Assembly (NCBI GenBank): GCA_003152255.1
Contig: PLZT01000398.1
Location: forward strand, 1-24,215
Origin: Methylocystaceae bacterium
GTDB taxonomy: Bacteria > Pseudomonadota > Alphaproteobacteria > Rhizobiales > Beijerinckiaceae
Length of the DNA: 24,215 nt
Direction of reading: 5' to 3'
Shown in pieces: positions 20,898 to 24,215 of the stretch. The notes under the pieces are model-generated. The model did no database searches. It had not been told where the DNA came from and saw only the letters and a list, made by a program, of their open reading frames with translations. How positions within the stretch are numbered: the first letter of the stretch is position 1; each line of letters begins with the position of its first letter. A program made the position numbers and the translations under genes.

Positions 20898-22265
20898 ATG
20901 TCCTCAACAAACAGCCGAAGCGCCCTCGCCATTGTCCTCGCCGCCGGCGAGGGCACGCGCATGAAATCCGGTCGCCCGAAGGTTTTGCATGAGATCGCCG
21001 GACGCTCCATGCTGGCGCATGTGCTGACAAGCGTCGCCGGCGCGAAGGCCGACAGCATCGCGGTCGTTGTCGGACCCGGCCGCGAGGATGTCCGCGCCGA
21101 AGCCGCCAAGCTGTGCGCCGAAACTGAAATTTTCGTGCAGGAACAACGACTTGGCACCGCCCATGCGGTTCTCGCCGCCCGCGACGCTATCGCGCGGGGG
21201 CATGACGACATTCTGGTCCTCTTCGCCGACACGCCGCTCGTGACGACCGCGACGATTCTGGCCCTTCGCGCGGCGCTGGAGGACGGCGCGGCGGTCGCGG
21301 CGCTCGGTTTCGAAGCCGTGAATCCCTTTGGTTACGGGCGCTTGATCCGCGACGAAGCGGGACGGCTGGTCGCCATAAGAGAAGAAAAGGACGCCAGCGA
21401 CGCGGAGCGCGCGATCACGCTGTGCAACGCCGGACTGATGGCGATCGACGGGCGGCGAGCGCTGGAACTGTTGCGGGATGTTGGCGCCGAAAACGCCAAG
21501 GGCGAATACTACCTCACTGATATCGTTGAGCTTGCGCGCGCGAAGGGATTGGACGCGCGCGTCGTCGTCGGCGCGGAGAGCGAGGTGCTCGGCGTCAACG
21601 ACCGCGCGCAGCTTGCGCAGGCGGAACGCATCGCCCAGGACCGCCTGCGCCGCGCCGCGATGATCAATGGAGCCACGCTGATCGCGCCGGAGACGGTTTT
21701 TCTCAACGCCGACACGAAGTTAGGCCGCGATGTCCTGATCGAGCCGCATGTCGTTTTCGGCCCCGGAGTGGAGGTCGCCGACGGCGCGCATATTCACGCA
21801 TTTTCGCGCATCGAAGGCGCCCGGATTGGCGCCGGCGCGCATGTCGGGCCCTTTGCGCGTCTGCGTCCCGGAACGAACCTCGGACCCGGCGCCAAGGTCG
21901 GCAATTTCGTCGAAATCAAATCTACCACATTGGGCGCCGGCGCCAAGGTCAGCCACCTCACCTATCTCGGCGACGCCGAAATAGGCGCCGACGCCAACAT
22001 CGGCGCCGGGACCATCACTTGCAATTACGACGGCTTCTTCAAATACAAAACCCGCATTGGAGCCGGCGCCTTCATCGGCTCCAACTCTTCGCTGGTCGCG
22101 CCGGTGACCATCGGCGCCGGAGCCTATGTCGGTTCGGGTTCGGTCGTGACCGGGGATGTCGCCGAAGACGCCCTCGTTGTCGCGCGCGGCCGGCAGGTCG
22201 TGAAGGCCGGCTGGGCGCGGGCGTTTCGCGAGGCGCGGCGGCCGAAGAAAACTGAAAAGGCCTAA
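20898..22265 (+). CDS. glmU: Bifunctional GlmU: GlcN-1-P acetyltransferase / GlcNAc-1-P uridylyltransferase
   Basis: A 455-residue bifunctional enzyme making UDP-N-acetylglucosamine from glucosamine-1-phosphate, acetyl-CoA and UTP, feeding peptidoglycan and lipid A. The N-terminal nucleotidyltransferase has [20 protein letters not shown] (14-33), [10 protein letters not shown], and FADTPL. From about residue 255 a left-handed beta-helix of hexapeptide repeats (GAxxGxxA-like, e.g. [34 protein letters not shown]) forms the acetyltransferase domain. [10 protein letters not shown] holds the usual substrate lysine and tyrosine region. Length equals that of E. coli GlmU (456). The start has no clear ribosome site but the domain begins within 10 residues of it. 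glmS follows after 120 bp. Confidence 0.97.
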   Translation: MSSTNSRSALAIVLAAGEGTRMKSGRPKVLHEIAGRSMLAHVLTSVAGAKADSIAVVVGPGREDVRAEAAKLCAETEIFVQEQRLGTAHAVLAARDAIARGHDDILVLFADTPLVTTATILALRAALEDGAAVAALGFEAVNPFGYGRLIRDEAGRLVAIREEKDASDAERAITLCNAGLMAIDGRRALELLRDVGAENAKGEYYLTDIVELARAKGLDARVVVGAESEVLGVNDRAQLAQAERIAQDRLRRAAMINGATLIAPETVFLNADTKLGRDVLIEPHVVFGPGVEVADGAHIHAFSRIEGARIGAGAHVGPFARLRPGTNLGPGAKVGNFVEIKSTTLGAGAKVSHLTYLGDAEIGADANIGAGTITCNYDGFFKYKTRIGAGAFIGSNSSLVAPVTIGAGAYVGSGSVVTGDVAEDALVVARGRQVVKAGWARAFREARRPKKTEKA

Positions 22266-22319
22266 ATCGCGACCTCTCCCGCCCAGCGCTCTCGGCCTTA
22301 ACCAAGTCCGGCAATCGGG

Positions 22320-22357
22320 GCCTTGCGCCCGCCTTAATGGCAAGGCTTTTGTTATTT
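22320..22357 (+). terminator. Intrinsic terminator-like hairpin between glmU and glmS
   Basis: GCCTTGC (22320-22326) pairs perfectly with GCAAGGC (22340-22346) around a 13-nt loop. It is followed at once by TTTTGTTATTT (22347-22357), the classic stem plus U-rich tail. It lies 54 bp after the glmU stop and 28 bp before the glmS start. It could end the glmU transcript or act as a partial terminator that lowers glmS readthrough. Confidence 0.6.
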
Positions 22358-22385
22358 CATCCAAAGATCGCTTCGGAGATCAGCT

Positions 22386-24215
22386 ATGTGCGGCATTGTA
22401 GGAATTCTGGGGCGCGAGCCCGTGGCGCCGGCTCTTATCGACGCGCTGAAGCGTCTGGAATATCGCGGCTATGATTCGGCGGGCGTCGCCACGTTGGAAA
22501 ACGGCCGGCTGACGCGGCTGCGCGCCAGCGGCAAGCTGCGCAATTTGCAAGATAAACTGAAGGAAACGCCGCTGTCCGGCCACATCGGTCTCGGCCACAC
22601 CCGCTGGGCGACGCATGGCCGCCCCAACGAAAACAATGCCCACCCGCACGCCAACGACAAGGTCGCGGTGGTCCATAACGGCATTATCGAGAATTTTCGC
22701 GAGCTGCGCGAGGAGTTGACCGCCAAGGGCCATGTCTTCGCCACCGAGACGGACTCCGAGGCCGTCGCGCATCTCGTCGCCGAGGAAATGCGCCAGGGCT
22801 CCAAGCCGCGCGAGGCGGTGGCGGCGGCGCTCGGGCGGCTCAAGGGCGCCTTCGCGCTGGTTTTTCTATTCGACGGCGAACTCGATCTGCTGATCGGCGC
22901 GAGGCGCGGCTCGCCTCTCGCCGTGGGTTGGGGCGACGACGGTGTTTATCTTGGCTCCGACGCGCTGGCGCTGGCGCCCTTCGCCACGGAGATCGCCTAT
23001 CTCGAAGAAGACGATTGGGTGACGCTGACTCGCGAAAAAACCACCTTCTTCGACGCCGCCGGTCGGATCGTCGAACGCGCGCGGCGACCGTTGCAGGCCG
23101 GCTCGCTGATGGTCGACAAGGGCAATTACCGCCACTACATGGCCAAGGAAATCCACGAACAGCCCGAGGTGGTCGGGCGCACGCTGGCGCATTATCTCGA
23201 TCTCGCAAGCGGAACCGCGCGGCTGCCGTTCGACCTCGCCTTCGACGCCAAGGCGCTGTCGCGCGTCACCATTTCAGCCTGCGGCACCGCCTTTTACGCC
23301 GGGCTCGTCGCGCGCTATTGGCTGGAGCGCTTCGCGCGGCTTTCAGTGGATATCGACATCGCCTCTGAGTTCCGCTACCGCGAGGCGCCGCTGCCCGAGG
23401 ACGGGCTGATGATCGTCGTGTCGCAATCGGGCGAGACGGCGGACACGCTCGCCGCGCTGCGCTACGCCAAGGCGCATGGCCAGCATGTTCTCTCGATCGT
23501 CAATGTCGAGACCTCGACCATCGCGCGCGAGAGCGACACGGTGGCGCAAACGCTGGCGGGGCCGGAGATCGGCGTCGCCTCGACCAAGGCCTTCACCTGC
23601 CAGCTCGCCGTCTTCGCCTGTCTCGCGCTGGCGCTCGGTCGCGCGCGCGGCGTGTTGACCGAAGCGCGGGAAAAGGAGCTGGTCGCCGAACTTATCGCGA
23701 CGCCGGGTCTGATGGCGCAGGTTCTGAAGGACGAGGCGCGGATCGAGCCTGTCGCGCGCGATGTCGCGCGGGCTTCGAGCGTGCTGTATCTCGGGCGCGG
23801 CCCATCCTATCCGCTCGCGCTGGAGGGCGCCCTAAAACTCAAGGAATTGTCCTATATCCACGCCGAGGGCTACGCCGCCGGCGAATTGAAGCATGGCCCG
23901 ATCGCGCTGATCGATTTCGCCATGCCGGTGATCGTGCTGGCGCCGCATGACGCAAGCTTGGAGAAAACCGTCTCCAATCTACAGGAAGTCGCGGCGCGCG
24001 GCGGCCATCTGATCCTGATCGGCCCGGAAAGCGCCCGCGTCGCCGCCAGCGCCGAACTCGCCGGCTTCATCGAAATGCCGGAAGTCGCGGCGGACGCCTT
24101 CGCCGCGCTGGTTTATGCCGTGCCGGCGCAGCTTCTCGCCTATCATGTCGCGGTTTTCATGGGCAAGGACGTGGATCAGCCGCGAAATCTGGCGAAGAGC
24201 GTGACGGTGGAATAG
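22386..24215 (+). CDS. glmS: Glutamine-fructose-6-phosphate aminotransferase (isomerizing) GlmS
   Basis: A 609-residue enzyme that makes glucosamine-6-phosphate from fructose-6-phosphate and glutamine, the entry step of amino sugar synthesis. MCGIVGILG gives the N-terminal nucleophile Cys2 of the class II glutaminase domain (1-240), with TRWATHGRPNENNAHPH and HNGIIENF conserved. Two SIS sugar-isomerase domains follow, with SACGTAFYAG, VVSQSGETADT, STKAFTCQL and GRGPSYPLALEGALKLKE. The C terminus is the standard LAKSVTVE. Length equals that of E. coli GlmS, and the stop codon is the last three bases of the window, so the gene is complete. GGAGA at 22375-22379 supports the start. No ribozyme-like leader is expected or seen in the 120-bp gap upstream. 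Confidence 0.97.
   Translation: MCGIVGILGREPVAPALIDALKRLEYRGYDSAGVATLENGRLTRLRASGKLRNLQDKLKETPLSGHIGLGHTRWATHGRPNENNAHPHANDKVAVVHNGIIENFRELREELTAKGHVFATETDSEAVAHLVAEEMRQGSKPREAVAAALGRLKGAFALVFLFDGELDLLIGARRGSPLAVGWGDDGVYLGSDALALAPFATEIAYLEEDDWVTLTREKTTFFDAAGRIVERARRPLQAGSLMVDKGNYRHYMAKEIHEQPEVVGRTLAHYLDLASGTARLPFDLAFDAKALSRVTISACGTAFYAGLVARYWLERFARLSVDIDIASEFRYREAPLPEDGLMIVVSQSGETADTLAALRYAKAHGQHVLSIVNVETSTIARESDTVAQTLAGPEIGVASTKAFTCQLAVFACLALALGRARGVLTEAREKELVAELIATPGLMAQVLKDEARIEPVARDVARASSVLYLGRGPSYPLALEGALKLKELSYIHAEGYAAGELKHGPIALIDFAMPVIVLAPHDASLEKTVSNLQEVAARGGHLILIGPESARVAASAELAGFIEMPEVAADAFAALVYAVPAQLLAYHVAVFMGKDVDQPRNLAKSVTVE

Noticed and set aside
22266..22385. glmS ribozyme/riboswitch
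   Set aside because: That ribozyme is known from Firmicutes and needs a longer conserved leader; this 120-bp gap shows only a terminator-like hairpin.
1..24215. CRISPR array, tRNA, transposase, integrase, phage or toxin-antitoxin genes
   Set aside because: None was seen: no regularly spaced repeats, no tRNA-like cloverleaf noticed between genes, and all well-supported genes belong to housekeeping or metabolic families.

Overview
The window is GC-rich, tightly packed, single-copy chromosomal DNA. It carries 17 supported protein-coding genes. I saw no tRNA, rRNA, insertion sequence, prophage or CRISPR. The gene set points to an alphaproteobacterium of the Hyphomicrobiales. A cobalamin-dependent mutase matching ethylmalonyl-CoA mutase (ethylmalonyl-CoA pathway), a COG1411-type HisA-like protein of the kind I associate with tetrahydromethanopterin-using C1 organisms, and a hopanoid/squalene hpnBCDE block together suggest a serine-cycle methylotroph or type II methanotroph such as Methylocystis or Methylosinus. 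That taxonomic guess is inference and was not tested by any search.

Layout. 1-956 (-): 5' half of ethylmalonyl-CoA mutase, running off the left edge. 1136-1912 (+): DUF2076 protein. 1955-2572 (-): exported protein of unknown function. 2667-3362 (+): HisA-like TIM barrel, overlapping tail to tail by 18 bp a divergent pyruvate-kinase-like gene (3345-4910, -). 5175-8139 (+): PLP-dependent Orn/Lys/Arg decarboxylase followed by a GNAT acetyltransferase. 8156-12392 (-): hpnB-hpnC-hpnD-hpnE, encoding a hopanoid-associated glycosyltransferase and the three-enzyme route from farnesyl diphosphate to squalene; the last two joints are 4-nt start/stop overlaps. 12626-14161 (+): group II (AADC-like) PLP decarboxylase, preceded by a possible 19-codon leader ORF. 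14319-15437 (+): Ppx/GppA-family phosphatase. 15475-20654 (-): opgG-opgH-DUF952-pyrD, a close-packed run joining periplasmic glucan synthesis to dihydroorotate dehydrogenase. 20898-24215 (+): glmU and glmS, the two ends of UDP-GlcNAc synthesis, separated by a convincing intrinsic-terminator-like hairpin. glmS ends exactly at the window edge.

Themes. Much of the window serves the cell envelope: hopanoids, osmoregulated periplasmic glucans and UDP-GlcNAc for peptidoglycan and lipopolysaccharide. The left end concerns central C1/C2/C3 carbon metabolism. No gene-free stretch exceeds 300 bp; the largest intergenic gaps (4911-5174, 20655-20897 and 12393-12625) are all between divergent genes. I see no obvious new multi-gene system. 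The items most worth a second look are the HisA-like / divergent pyruvate-kinase-like pair, the repeat-rich control region at 4911-5174, the decarboxylase-GNAT pair, the leader ORF at 12570 and the glmU-glmS hairpin.
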